From HGM04593 sp045636125 (lineage in GTDB: Bacteria; Bacteroidota; Bacteroidia; Bacteroidales; Bacteroidaceae): a DNA stretch of 64,000 bases. The stretch covers positions 1-64,000 of the forward strand of contig JAZTWX010000011.1 of assembly GCA_045636125.1 (NCBI GenBank), read 5' to 3'. Positions 34,886 to 43,549 of the stretch are shown piece after piece; the stretch's first letter is position 1; every line of letters begins with the position of its first letter. A program made the position numbers and the translations under genes. The notes under the pieces were generated by a model that saw only the letters and a list, made by a program, of their open reading frames with translations, made no database searches and had not been told where the DNA came from.

Positions 34886-37114
34886 TTACATACGCTCGTG
34901 GAAAGAACGTGAGATAACCTCCAACTGATGCTCGCGGCTCAATTTAATGAAGTTCACAGCGTAACCCGATACACGGATGGTCAATTGGGGATACTTTTCG
35001 GGGTGCTCCATAGCGTCCATAAGCATTTCGCGGTTGAGCACGTTCACGTTCAGGTGGTGTGCACCCTTGGTGAAGTATCCGTCCATCATTGTAACAAGGT
35101 TCTCAACCTGTGTCTCTGTGTCAACACCCAACGATTTGGGAATAATTGAGAAGGTGTTGCTGATACCGTCCTGCGAGTCGCGGTAGCGGAGCTTTGCAAC
35201 AGAGCTGAGCGATGCAACGGCACCCTTCTTGTCGCGGCCGTGCATGGGGTTCGCACCGGGAGCGAAGGCAACGCCTTTGGCGCGTCCGTCGGGGGTAGCA
35301 CCGGTCTTCTTTCCATACATTACGTTCGATGTAATTGTGAGGAGCGACAAGGTAGCCTGTGCGTTCTTGTAGATGGGGCGTTTCTTCAACTCCTCGCTGA
35401 AGAAGTACACGAGGTCGACACCCAAGTGGTCTACACGGTCGTCGTCGTTACCGAAGCAGGGGAATTCCTTCTCAATCTCAAAGCCCTCGGTGAGGCCAAG
35501 CTCGTTACGTTTTACAGTAACCTTACCATACTTGATAGCCGAGAGTGAGTCGAGCACGATAGAAAGACCTGCAACACCATAAGCAAGGTTTATTGTGGGG
35601 TTGGTGTCGATGAGCGCCATCTGCGATTTCTCGTAGTAGTACTTGTCGTGCATATAGTGGATAATGTTCATTGCATCGTTGTAAACGCGTGCAATTTCCA
35701 TAAGCACCTTCTTGTAGTTCGAAAGAACCTCTTCGTAGTTCAAGAGCTCGCCCGAGAGAACGGGGATATCCTTAACGATGAGTGTACCAGTGTTCTCGCA
35801 ACGGCCACCGTTTATTGCAAGCAACAGAGCCTTTGCAAAGTTACAGCGTGCGCCGAAGAACTGAATCTGCTTACCGATAGCCTGGTAAGAAACGCAGCAA
35901 GCGATACCGTAGTCGTCGCAGTTGCGAACCTCACGCATAAGGGTATCGTTCTCATACTGTATTGAAGATGTATCGATTGACACCTTTGCACAGTACTCTT
36001 TGAAACCCTCGGGAAGCTCGGGCGACCAAAGAACGGTCATATTAGGCTCGGGCGAAGGACCGAGGTTGTAGAGTGTCTGCAAGAAACGGAACGATGTCTT
36101 TGTAACCTTTGTGCGTCCGTCGTTGAAACGGCCACCGATAGCCTCGGTAATCCAAGTGGGGTCACCGGCAAAGATATCGTTGTACGACTGCATACGCAAG
36201 TGGCGCACCATACGCAATTTAATTACGAACTGGTCGATGAGCTCCTGTGCAAATGTCTCGTCGATGTTTCCGTGGTCTAGGTCGTACTGAATGTAGATAT
36301 CGAGGAAAGTAGAAACGTTACCAAGTGACATTGCGGCACCGTCGAGCTCTTTCACCGATGCGAGGTAGGCCATATACACCCACTGCACAGCCTCTTGTGC
36401 TGTTGTTGCGGGACGGCTGAGGTCGAGACCATAGTAGCTACCCATAACCTTCATCTCGCCAAGAGCCTTAATCTGCTCTGCAACCTCTTCGCGCAAACGT
36501 ATTGTAGCGTCGGTCATAGGGCTTACAAGACCTTTGAGATCCTCTTTCTTGGCCTCGATAAGGCGGTCAACACCATAGAGAGCCAAACGACGGTAGTCAC
36601 CGATTATACGGCCACGGGCATAGTTGTCGGGCAGACCGGTGAGGAAGCCGAGTGAACGGAATGTACGTATCTCGTCGGTGTAAGCATCGAACACACCGTC
36701 GTTGTGGGTCTTGCGGTAGTGATAGAAGATATCCTTTACCTTCTCGTCAACCTCAACACCATTCTCGCGGCAAGCCTTTTCAACCACCTTGATACCACCA
36801 AAAGGTTTAATGGCACGTTTCAAAAGTTCGTCGGTCTGCAAACCCACGATGAGCTCATTTTCACGGTCAATGTAACCGGCCTTGTGAGATGTAATTGTAG
36901 AAACGGTCTTGTTGTCGAGCGAACGCACGCCATTGTTGGCACGCTCGTCGGCAAGAGCCTCAAGGCACTTGTCCCAAATTTTCTTGGTTCTCTCTGTGGG
37001 GCCTACAAGGAACGACGCATCACCCTCATAAGGTGTAATGTTCTCGTGAACAAAATCGGCTACGTTAATTTCCTTGCTCCAACGGCCATCCTTAAACATT
37101 TGATTCAATTCCAT
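34886..37114 (-). CDS. pflB: Formate acetyltransferase (pyruvate formate-lyase)
   Basis: A 742-residue glycyl-radical enzyme that converts pyruvate and CoA to acetyl-CoA and formate, central to anaerobic mixed-acid fermentation. The active-site Cys pair is in DYGIACCVSYQA and the glycyl-radical loop near the C-terminus is IRVSGYAVNF. The start at 37114 (MELNQMFKDGRW) matches the usual PFL beginning; upstream codons to 37267 look like untranslated leader. A candidate -7 element lies about 165 bases upstream. pflA follows directly. Confidence 0.96.
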   Translation of the reverse strand: MELNQMFKDGRWSKEINVADFVHENITPYEGDASFLVGPTERTKKIWDKCLEALADERANNGVRSLDNKTVSTITSHKAGYIDRENELIVGLQTDELLKRAIKPFGGIKVVEKACRENGVEVDEKVKDIFYHYRKTHNDGVFDAYTDEIRTFRSLGFLTGLPDNYARGRIIGDYRRLALYGVDRLIEAKKEDLKGLVSPMTDATIRLREEVAEQIKALGEMKVMGSYYGLDLSRPATTAQEAVQWVYMAYLASVKELDGAAMSLGNVSTFLDIYIQYDLDHGNIDETFAQELIDQFVIKLRMVRHLRMQSYNDIFAGDPTWITEAIGGRFNDGRTKVTKTSFRFLQTLYNLGPSPEPNMTVLWSPELPEGFKEYCAKVSIDTSSIQYENDTLMREVRNCDDYGIACCVSYQAIGKQIQFFGARCNFAKALLLAINGGRCENTGTLIVKDIPVLSGELLNYEEVLSNYKKVLMEIARVYNDAMNIIHYMHDKYYYEKSQMALIDTNPTINLAYGVAGLSIVLDSLSAIKYGKVTVKRNELGLTEGFEIEKEFPCFGNDDDRVDHLGVDLVYFFSEELKKRPIYKNAQATLSLLTITSNVMYGKKTGATPDGRAKGVAFAPGANPMHGRDKKGAVASLSSVAKLRYRDSQDGISNTFSIIPKSLGVDTETQVENLVTMMDGYFTKGAHHLNVNVLNREMLMDAMEHPEKYPQLTIRVSGYAVNFIKLSREHQLEVISRSFHERM

Positions 37115-37511
37115 ATTTGTAAAATTAATGATTAAACCTCTTCCCGTTAATAAACTCTTTTCCTGCATTCGGGCACCCGCAGCAAATGCAGGGAGCCACA
37201 ATTGCCGGCCGGCACAGGAACGAACAAGCAAAATATACATTTTGCTGCAATTGCCGCCCATGCTCACAGCCTATTGCAAAGGTACAAAATTATCTTTTTC
37301 ACCGCATCATTTTTTTCCACTAAAATGCAGCAGTTTCTCTCTTATTACAAAATTGTAAAAGCCACCCCGATAGCACATTTTCGGCTACACTCGCCGCCAA
37401 GTTGCATTTTAGCAAAAAGAAAGCCCGCTGCGCTACACAATGCGCCCGCGCAACCATTTTTGCTTGCAAAAAGATATTTTCGCAAGTTTACAGAATTGTA
37501 ACGCTCACCCC
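37115..37511 (-). other. pflB leader and promoter region
   Basis: The 397 bases between pflB and the glycerophosphodiesterase gene carry no supported gene. On the minus strand TACCTTTG at 37277-37284 is a good -7 match, giving a leader of about 155 bases for pflB. The leader includes a short GC-rich patch (37201-37216). No convincing riboswitch structure was recognised. Confidence 0.5.
37277..37284 (-). promoter_or_regulatory. Candidate -7 element of pflB
   Basis: Minus-strand TACCTTTG matches TAnnTTTG. The expected TTG box 19-21 bases upstream is not evident, which may mean activator dependence. Confidence 0.4.
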
Positions 37512-38288
37512 CTAAAAAGAAACATCACTTATAACCCCGTCTACCGCAACAGCCGGCAAATCGGACGGTGCAGAAAGAGTCCACACCTTCACCCCCTTAC
37601 CCGCCGCCGACAGCTTCGCGGCAAAAGAACGCGGCAAACAACGCTTGTAAAAATTAAAAGAGGATACGTGGGAATATTTCCCCGGCGAGAACCACCGGAA
37701 CGACCCATCGAAAATAACAGGCAGCAAAGGCACCTTAAAGAGCACAAGTTTCTCAAGAGGATAAGAGACCTTAAGAGAGTGCAGGCAACGCAGCACCTTG
37801 TCATTGAACGACTGCACGCTCACCCACCCCTCGGCACCATTTTCAAGAATATCGACATACAACCGAGACGCCACCATCAACGCCTCCCAGCCACCGCATT
37901 TCACATCAATCAACAGGTGGCAACGGCCATTCACAAGCCGCAACACCTCGCCAAGAGTGGGGATGCGCTCACCCGTTGCGCGCCCGCGGTCATCCACAAT
38001 TTCCAAGCTCTTTATTTCAGCAAGCGTCAAATGCCCCACTTTCCCACGACCATTCGTGCGCCCCGTTACCGAAGAGTCGTGAAAAACCACCAGGTGCCCA
38101 TCGTCAGTCATCCTCACATCAACCTCCAACGCACGTGCCCCAAGCAAAATACTCCTCTCTATGCACGAAAGGGTATTTTCCACGCCCCACCCTGCACCGC
38201 CACGGTGGGCAACAAGCAACGGCGGCTCTTTTGCCTGAACTAAAAGCAACACACACAAAGATATTTCAAGCAAAAATATTTTTTTCAT
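37512..38288 (-). CDS. Glycerophosphodiester phosphodiesterase family protein
   Basis: A 258-residue exported GDPD enzyme that hydrolyses glycerophosphodiesters to glycerol-3-phosphate and an alcohol. A signal peptide (KKIFLLEISLCVLLLVQAKE) precedes the TIM-barrel motifs VAHRGGAGWGVENT, ALEVDVRMTDDGHLVVFHD and DVKCGG, which hold the catalytic His pair and the metal-binding Glu/Asp. The start at ATG 38288 gives a clean signal; a longer frame to 38333 is less likely. Context offers no operon partner. Confidence 0.88.
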   Translation of the reverse strand: MKKIFLLEISLCVLLLVQAKEPPLLVAHRGGAGWGVENTLSCIERSILLGARALEVDVRMTDDGHLVVFHDSSVTGRTNGRGKVGHLTLAEIKSLEIVDDRGRATGERIPTLGEVLRLVNGRCHLLIDVKCGGWEALMVASRLYVDILENGAEGWVSVQSFNDKVLRCLHSLKVSYPLEKLVLFKVPLLPVIFDGSFRWFSPGKYSHVSSFNFYKRCLPRSFAAKLSAAGKGVKVWTLSAPSDLPAVAVDGVISDVSF

Positions 38289-38439
38289 TACTGCACGACA
38301 GATATTAATCCCAGAGCACAAACAATCGCCCACAACCGAAAGTTCGGCATAAAAAGCTCACTACAAGCCGCAAAACCGGCAAATAATCCATTAACGCAGA
38401 AAAAAATCACTACTTTACTAAAAATATTTTCAAAAATAC

Positions 38440-38470
38440 TTGCGCGGTTCAAAAATTCATTCTACCTTTG
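38440..38470 (+). promoter_or_regulatory. Promoter of tRNA-Ser
   Basis: TTG at 38440-38442 and TACCTTTG at 38463-38470 are spaced 20 bases, a clean Bacteroidota promoter 39 bases before the mature tRNA 5' end. Confidence 0.7.
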
Positions 38471-38509
38471 CACCCGTTAAACGAAACGACCGCGTTTAAT
38501 TTACTTAAT

Positions 38510-38594
38510 GGAGAGGTGGCAGAGTGGTCGATTGCACCGGTCTTGAAAACCGACGTACCGAGAGGTACCGGGGGTTCGAATCCCTCTCTCTCCG
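38510..38594 (+). tRNA. tRNA-Ser (anticodon UGA)
   Basis: An 85-base tRNA with a long variable arm, as expected for serine. Acceptor 38510-38516 (GGAGAGG) pairs with 38587-38593 with one G-T pair, and the discriminator base is G38594. The anticodon loop is CTTGAAA with anticodon TGA at 38544-38546. The variable arm is GTACCGAGAGGTAC. The T-loop is TTCGAAT. CCA is not encoded. A promoter lies upstream and a strong terminator seven bases downstream. Confidence 0.95.
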
Positions 38595-38600
38595 CAAGAG

Positions 38601-38626
38601 AAGGAAGCTGAAAGGCTTCCTTTTTT
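38601..38626 (+). terminator. tRNA-Ser terminator
   Basis: AAGGAAGC (38601-38608) pairs with GCTTCCTT (38615-38622) around TGAAAG, ending in a run of six T overlapping the stem. It lies seven bases after the tRNA. Confidence 0.9.
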
Positions 38627-38714
38627 GTATTAGAGGGGATGAGAACACCCGAGTGGGGGTTCGTAATCGACGAAGTCGCTTGCCAAAGCAAGAATCCCTC
38701 TCTCTCCGCAAAAG

Positions 38715-38769
38715 GAAAAAGCAGACAGAAACTCAAATTTATTTGAAGGTTTGTCAGCTTTTTCTTTTT
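38715..38769 (+). terminator. Hairpin after the second tRNA-end copy
   Basis: GAAAAAGC plus GACA (38715-38727, one unpaired A) pairs with TGTC plus GCTTTTTC (38752-38764), followed by TTTTT. It is placed like the authentic tRNA terminator, relative to the second 17-base copy. Confidence 0.6.
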
Positions 38770-38831
38770 GCAAGGATGCCCGCGGCAGCGCAAGGGATGG
38801 ACAAAGTCAATCCCTCTCTCTCCGCTGAAAG

Positions 38832-38872
38832 CAAAATAAAGCAGATTTCTTTATGAAGTCTGCTTTATTTTG
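38832..38872 (+). terminator. Hairpin after the third tRNA-end copy
   Basis: A perfect 14-bp stem (38832-38845 with 38859-38872) around a 13-base loop, seven bases after the third 17-base copy, with a T-rich 3' side. Confidence 0.65.
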
Positions 38873-39147
38873 TTTGTGTTTTCCCGGAGCTCAAATATTT
38901 GAAAATCAATTATAAAACTATTAAAAAAGCAAGAAAAGCAAGCGATGTCCGAGGGTTCGAATCGCTCGGGTACCGAAGAAAAAATTACTATTTTTTGCGA
39001 CCACTCGAAAAATCATACAAAAAGGTCGCACAACAAGACTCAATGCATTTAATTTCTGCCAGTTACGTGCAATTTTACAATTCATCGCACATCAAAAGAA
39101 AAAACAGAAAACACCACCAGGTGATTGCCACCACCTTATCACATAAA

Positions 39148-39171
39148 AAAAGCAGGCCACGACCTGCTTTT
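39148..39171 (-). terminator. Terminator of the nfo-GT2 unit
   Basis: AAAAGCAGG (39148-39156) pairs with CCTGCTTTT (39163-39171) around a six-base loop. Read on the minus strand the stem is followed by a T-run, ten bases after the GT2 stop. Confidence 0.85.
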
Positions 39172-39180
39172 CATTCTATA

Positions 39181-40071
39181 CTATCCCAAAAAGTTTGGAG
39201 CGACCCTCTTGCACTGCTTGCGGCAGCGGGCAATGCCACCCCACCGAGCCACAAGGCGCACAAACATTGCGAAATAATCCTTGCTTAAACCAAAATTTCC
39301 CCTGCACAGCTGCACAAGACTCTTTTTCACCACAGCCAACAAGCCGTAGGCAACAGCCCTCGGCAACGTATAATTTATGTTCGCACACTCCGAAAGATGG
39401 AAAACATACTCGGAACGCAAGAAAGCCGCGTGCGTTACGGCACGATTCTCGCGGTCGTGACAAGCGCGGGCAGCCGGTACATAAGCAACCTGTAAATTGT
39501 GAAAGCGCAAGCGGTTTACAAAATCTATATCTTCGCCATAATGGTAGAAGAGCGAGGAAAAACCGCCAACCTTTTTGAGCACAGCGATAGGCACAAGCCA
39601 AAAGGCTGCGTTCACAAACGGCACCATTACAAGCTCGGCAACGGGCAACTGCTGCACATTACCTACGCCCGCATAGTGTGCAAAACCAAAATCGAGATTC
39701 TCGCCGTCACCAGCAAGGTGAACAGGTGATATTATTCCGCAAGAGGGATTCTTTTCGGCTGCAGCTACAAGCGCGCCCAAAGCCGCGGGCATAACCCAAG
39801 CATCTTGGTTCACGAGAAACACCGCATCGTACCCCTCGCGCAGGGCAATATCCATTGCAATATTATTGGCACGGCCGAAGCCCAGGTTCTTGCCGTTCTG
39901 CAGCAAGCGCACCCACGGATAGCTGCGCTCGATGAGCTCCACGGTGCGGTCACTCGAGTAGTTGTCCACAACAACCACATCCACCGGATACTCCGACGCC
40001 TGCAAGCTGCCCAGGCAGCGCTCCATCCACGGCTCGAAATTATACGAAACAATAATTGCAAGGACTCTCAT
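39181..40071 (-). CDS. Family 2 glycosyltransferase
   Basis: A 296-residue GT2 enzyme of the WcaA/rhamnosyltransferase-like type. Motifs are VLAIIVSYNFEPWMERCLGS, VVVDNYSSDRTVELI, NLGFGRANNIAM, FLVNQDAWV (metal site) and YHYGEDIDFVNRL (catalytic region). It starts 12 bases after nfo ends, so the two are probably one transcript, although it has no obvious link to DNA repair. It lies far from the capsule locus and may act on a different cell-surface glycan. Confidence 0.88.
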   Translation of the reverse strand: MRVLAIIVSYNFEPWMERCLGSLQASEYPVDVVVVDNYSSDRTVELIERSYPWVRLLQNGKNLGFGRANNIAMDIALREGYDAVFLVNQDAWVMPAALGALVAAAEKNPSCGIISPVHLAGDGENLDFGFAHYAGVGNVQQLPVAELVMVPFVNAAFWLVPIAVLKKVGGFSSLFYHYGEDIDFVNRLRFHNLQVAYVPAARACHDRENRAVTHAAFLRSEYVFHLSECANINYTLPRAVAYGLLAVVKKSLVQLCRGNFGLSKDYFAMFVRLVARWGGIARCRKQCKRVAPNFLG

Positions 40072-40083
40072 CGAAGGCGTTTT

Positions 40084-40917
40084 TTATTCAAAGCTACGCA
40101 GGAGAGCAATCTCTTCGGCCCAACGGCTCTCGTCGGGTGTCTCCATTATTATGGGAATATTGTCGAAGCGGCTGTCCTTCATAAAACGCCGGAAAAACTC
40201 CACACCCAAAAGCCCGAGGCCTATGCTCTCGTGCCTGTCGACACGCGAGCCAAGGGCCTTTTTAGTGTCGTTGAGGTGAATAGCACTCAAATATTCTGGG
40301 CCTATGATTTTGTCGAGAGCACCGAAAGCACCATCGTAATCACCTATAAAATCGTACCCCGCCGAATAGAAATGGCAAGTATCGATGCACACACCCACGC
40401 GGCTTTTGTCGTCGACACGGTCAATGATATAACGTATCTCCTCCAAGCGGTTACCCACGTTACTACCCTGCCCCGCAGTGTTTTCAATAACAGCCTTCAC
40501 GCCCTTTGTCATTGAAAGGGCTAGGTTGATGTTTGCCGCAATGGCGTCGAGGCACTGCTCCACCGATATTTTGTTCAAGTGGCTACCGGGGTGGAAATTA
40601 AGCATCGTTAGGCCAAGCTGCTCGCAACGTTTCATTTCGTCGATGAACGCAGCGCGCGACTTCTGCTGGGCCTCCTCATCGGGGTTACCCAAGTTTATGA
40701 GATAGCTGTCGTGGGGAAGAATATACTTTGCATCGAAATTGTTTTCGGCACAATTCTTTTTGAAAAGTTCTATACTCTTTTCGCTCAAAGGAGCCGACAC
40801 CCACTGACGCTGGTTCTTGGTAAAAAGGGCAAAAGCATTTGCCCCTATGGCCGCGGCATTCAATGGAGCATTTTCAACTCCACCGCTTGCCGACACATGT
40901 GCACCTATATATTTCAT
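40084..40917 (-). CDS. nfo: Endonuclease IV (AP endonuclease)
   Basis: A 277-residue AP endonuclease that cuts 5' to abasic sites in base excision repair. The trinuclear zinc site residues are spread through the TIM barrel: GAHVSASGG at the N-terminus, LPHDSYLINLG, NFHPGSHLN, VIENTAGQG, CIDTCHFYSAGYDF, IHLNDTKKALGSRVDRHESI and IIMETPDE. The length is normal for the family. The start is the ATG at 40917. No SOS-like site was recognised upstream. Confidence 0.95.
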   Translation of the reverse strand: MKYIGAHVSASGGVENAPLNAAAIGANAFALFTKNQRQWVSAPLSEKSIELFKKNCAENNFDAKYILPHDSYLINLGNPDEEAQQKSRAAFIDEMKRCEQLGLTMLNFHPGSHLNKISVEQCLDAIAANINLALSMTKGVKAVIENTAGQGSNVGNRLEEIRYIIDRVDDKSRVGVCIDTCHFYSAGYDFIGDYDGAFGALDKIIGPEYLSAIHLNDTKKALGSRVDRHESIGLGLLGVEFFRRFMKDSRFDNIPIIMETPDESRWAEEIALLRSFE

Positions 40918-40959
40918 AATTGTTCCTGTTTACGTTTATTGCATGCGAATATATACAAA

Positions 40960-41007
40960 AAAGAGTAGAGGCGAAAAAGAAATCCAATCTTTCTGCCCCT
41001 ACTCTTT
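40960..41007 (-). terminator. Terminator of the Pi transporter gene
   Basis: AAAGAGTAG/GGC (40960-40972) pairs with GCC/CTACTCTTT (40995-41007) with one internal mismatch and extra pairing inside. On the minus strand a run of six T follows. It ends the gene that stops at 41069. Confidence 0.8.
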
Positions 41008-41068
41008 ATTATAGTTACCACTGTGGCCTACGCACAGGGTTAACTCATCATTTTAATCACAGCGTGCG

Positions 41069-43327
41069 TTACTCCTCGCCGGCAACCCTTTCTTCCACAG
41101 GAGCAAAGAATTTGTTACCACCACGCAAAAGGTTACGCACCTCACTAAGAAGCTCGTGCGACTCCTGAATGAGGTTCAGGTAAACAAAGTCCATACGCAA
41201 GCTACCATTGCTCTTATGCAGACGCATTGTCTGGGTCTTGCGCAAGTTGGCGAGCGCGTGTTTAAGGTCTTTTGCACGTGAAGATACCTCGTCGGAAGCA
41301 GAGTAGTTGCCCGTTGAGATTATGTTGTCGATATCCTTGAGAGTATTGAACACACCGGTGCAATAAGGTGTAAACTCCTCGATATACATTTTGGACAAGG
41401 GAGAGAAGCTGTTGTCGGCGTGCTCTTTCATAGGCTCACATATACGTGTGAGGGTGTTGAGCATCTGCTGACAGCTGTTGGTGCACAAGTGATACCAGGT
41501 GCTGCGCTCAAATGCCAGCTGCTGGTCGACACGCTGCATACCGCGTGTTTCGGCACGGCGCTCCTTTTTCATGAGAGCCTTCTCCTCAACAATCTTAATG
41601 AGCGACGCTTTCAAAGGACGGAGCTCGTCTTTTGCAAAAGAGTCGAACATAAGTTTGTAAGTATCGGCCGAGAAAGAGAGTGTGCGCGAAAGGGTTGCCG
41701 AAGCGTGGCTCTGCAATTTATTCCACACCTCGCCGGGATCTTCGGAGCGCAGAATAACCTGCATATCCTCGTCCACCTTCTCGCTGCTCTTTTTCTTGTT
41801 ATACTGAATGTGGCTGCGTATGAGCAGATAAATTACAAGCGCAATCATCACATACATTGCATACACGCCGCCGAAATTGAGTATCGAGGCAACGCCCGCT
41901 GCAAGTATGAAGGCAGCACCGGCTGTAATAAACCAACCGCCCACAACCGATACAACGCCGGTTACACGGTACACAGCACTCTCACGCCCCCAAGCACGGT
42001 CGCTGAGCGAAGAACCCATACCGACCATAAATGTAACGTATGTTGTTGAGAGGGGCAATTTAAGCGAAGTACCAAGTGCAATGAGCAAACCTGCAAGCAC
42101 AAGGTTCACCGACGCGCGCACAAGGTCGAAAGCAACATCCTCGCGCTCTTCGAGCGGAGTGAAACGCGCGTTCACCCACTGTTTCACGCTGGGAGGAGTA
42201 ACACGCAAAACACCGTCGACCATCTTTGTGGTTGCACGCACAAGGTTACGAGCGATGGGAGAGGTTCCAAAAATATCACCCTCGTCGTTCTGCTGGCTCG
42301 ACAAGCTGATAGATGTCTGCAACACCTTGCGAGCCTTTTTGCTTGTCCACAAAGCATAAACCATAACAGCACCAGCACCAATGAGGAAATACATAGGAGT
42401 CTTTGCCGAAAGGTTGAGCGACGACATCATAAATCCCGCCGCGTCGCCTGCGCCGTTGGCAGTAAAATCCTTGAACGATTCGAAGCCTGCAAGCGTAACA
42501 CCAATGAAGTTTACAAGGTCGTTACCCGCAAAGGCCATAGCAAGCGAGAATGTTCCCACAAGAACAATAATTTTGAGCACATTCACCTTGAAGAAGTGGA
42601 GTATCTGCATAAGGATGGTGAAGAACACAAACGCTGCAAAGAGAATTGAAACGGTGTGAGTGTCGATGAATTCCCTCATTTCGGCCGACACTATTGTGCT
42701 GCCCTTCAAGCCCTTGATGAGCATAAAATAGATGATAGAGGTAATTGCCACGCCGCCGTAAATGCCTATTTTGCCACCAAGATTCTTGCGATAATGAAAC
42801 GTAAATATAACACGTGTAATCCATTGAACAACAAGACCGAACACAAAGGCCACAGCCACCGAAAGGAAGATTGAGAAAATAATTGTAAGAGCCTTTTCGG
42901 TGTTGAGCATCTCCATAAAGGGCACATTATGCGCGCTCGAGTTTATGATTGCCGTAATGAAGGCAGCTCCCAAGAGTTCAAACACCATTGAAACGGTGGT
43001 AGATGTGGGCAAGCCCAGCGAGTTGAAGAGGTCGAGCAGAAAGACGTCGCTTATTACAACCGCCAGATAGATACACATCACTTGGCTGAAACTGAAATAC
43101 TCCGGTGCAAAAATTCCGTGGCGCGCAACATCCATCATACCACTGCTGAAAGCGGCACCAATAAACACACCAGCTGCTGCAACAAGCAACACGTGTTTCA
43201 GTTTTGCGGCCTTACTGCCCACGGCAGCACTCAAAAAGTTAACGGCGTCGTTGCTCACACCAACCGTAAGGTCGAGAATGGCGAGTGAGAACATAAAGAC
43301 CACCACTAACAGATAAGCATAATCCAT
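41069..43327 (-). CDS. PiT-family inorganic phosphate transporter with PhoU-like domain
   Basis: A 752-residue membrane protein importing phosphate with a cation. Two PiT signature halves are present: GVSNDAVNFLSAAVGSKAA near the N-terminus and AFAGNDLVNFIGVTLAGFES in the middle, with SLGLPTSTTVSMVFELLGAA and LKLPLSTTYVTFMVGMGSSL as matching repeats. About twelve membrane helices are followed by a soluble helical domain of about 200 residues (530-735) resembling DUF47/PhoU, a common regulatory tail in Bacteroidota. It is 222 bases downstream of the porin gene; a separate promoter is possible. Confidence 0.9.
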   Translation of the reverse strand: MDYAYLLVVVFMFSLAILDLTVGVSNDAVNFLSAAVGSKAAKLKHVLLVAAAGVFIGAAFSSGMMDVARHGIFAPEYFSFSQVMCIYLAVVISDVFLLDLFNSLGLPTSTTVSMVFELLGAAFITAIINSSAHNVPFMEMLNTEKALTIIFSIFLSVAVAFVFGLVVQWITRVIFTFHYRKNLGGKIGIYGGVAITSIIYFMLIKGLKGSTIVSAEMREFIDTHTVSILFAAFVFFTILMQILHFFKVNVLKIIVLVGTFSLAMAFAGNDLVNFIGVTLAGFESFKDFTANGAGDAAGFMMSSLNLSAKTPMYFLIGAGAVMVYALWTSKKARKVLQTSISLSSQQNDEGDIFGTSPIARNLVRATTKMVDGVLRVTPPSVKQWVNARFTPLEEREDVAFDLVRASVNLVLAGLLIALGTSLKLPLSTTYVTFMVGMGSSLSDRAWGRESAVYRVTGVVSVVGGWFITAGAAFILAAGVASILNFGGVYAMYVMIALVIYLLIRSHIQYNKKKSSEKVDEDMQVILRSEDPGEVWNKLQSHASATLSRTLSFSADTYKLMFDSFAKDELRPLKASLIKIVEEKALMKKERRAETRGMQRVDQQLAFERSTWYHLCTNSCQQMLNTLTRICEPMKEHADNSFSPLSKMYIEEFTPYCTGVFNTLKDIDNIISTGNYSASDEVSSRAKDLKHALANLRKTQTMRLHKSNGSLRMDFVYLNLIQESHELLSEVRNLLRGGNKFFAPVEERVAGEE

Positions 43328-43433
43328 AAGATATATATTTAGTTTGTACTATATCGTTGTCGGTCAACAATAACCGCGAGAAGAAATACCGTTTCACCGG
43401 CAGCATCATCCGCGGAAAAAAGCTAAATTACCA

Positions 43434-43464
43434 CAAAAATAGACAAATATTTTATAACTCAAAA
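43434..43464 (-). promoter_or_regulatory. Candidate promoter of the Pi transporter
   Basis: On the minus strand TATTTTTG (43434-43441) and TTTTG (43460-43464) are spaced 18 bases, about 105 bases before the start codon. Spacing is slightly short, so confidence is modest. Confidence 0.35.
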
Positions 43465-43549
43465 CAATGAGCGAAAAAAAACGGACAAAAAAAACGAGCG
43501 GCAACCACCGCAAAGGATGGCCGCCGCCCACGTTAAACAACATAAATAA

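Larger units (their letters stand above)
38579..38974 (+). repeat. Reiterated tRNA-Ser 3' ends, each followed by a hairpin
   Basis: The 17-base tRNA 3' end AATCCCTCTCTCTCCGC occurs exactly at 38579-38595 (in the tRNA), 38693-38709 and 38809-38825, about 115 bases apart. Each copy is followed within ten bases by a hairpin with a T-rich end. A fourth T-arm-like piece, GAGGGTTCGAATCGCTCGGG, is at 38951-38970, again followed by a small A/T hairpin. No matching 5' tRNA halves are visible. They look like scars of repeated integration at the tRNA end or remnants of a decayed tRNA tandem. Confidence 0.7.
38595..39180. other. Gene-free stretch downstream of tRNA-Ser
   Basis: This 586-base stretch holds no supported gene. 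It contains the reiterated tRNA ends, three plus-strand terminator hairpins, about 150 bases of featureless AT-rich sequence, and the minus-strand terminator of the GT2 gene at its right edge. Confidence 0.6.

Noticed and set aside
38941..38974. A second tRNA gene suggested by the GGGTTCGAATC T-arm
   Set aside because: No D-arm, anticodon arm or matching acceptor 5' half can be found upstream, and the T-stem has a mismatch, so it is at most a remnant.
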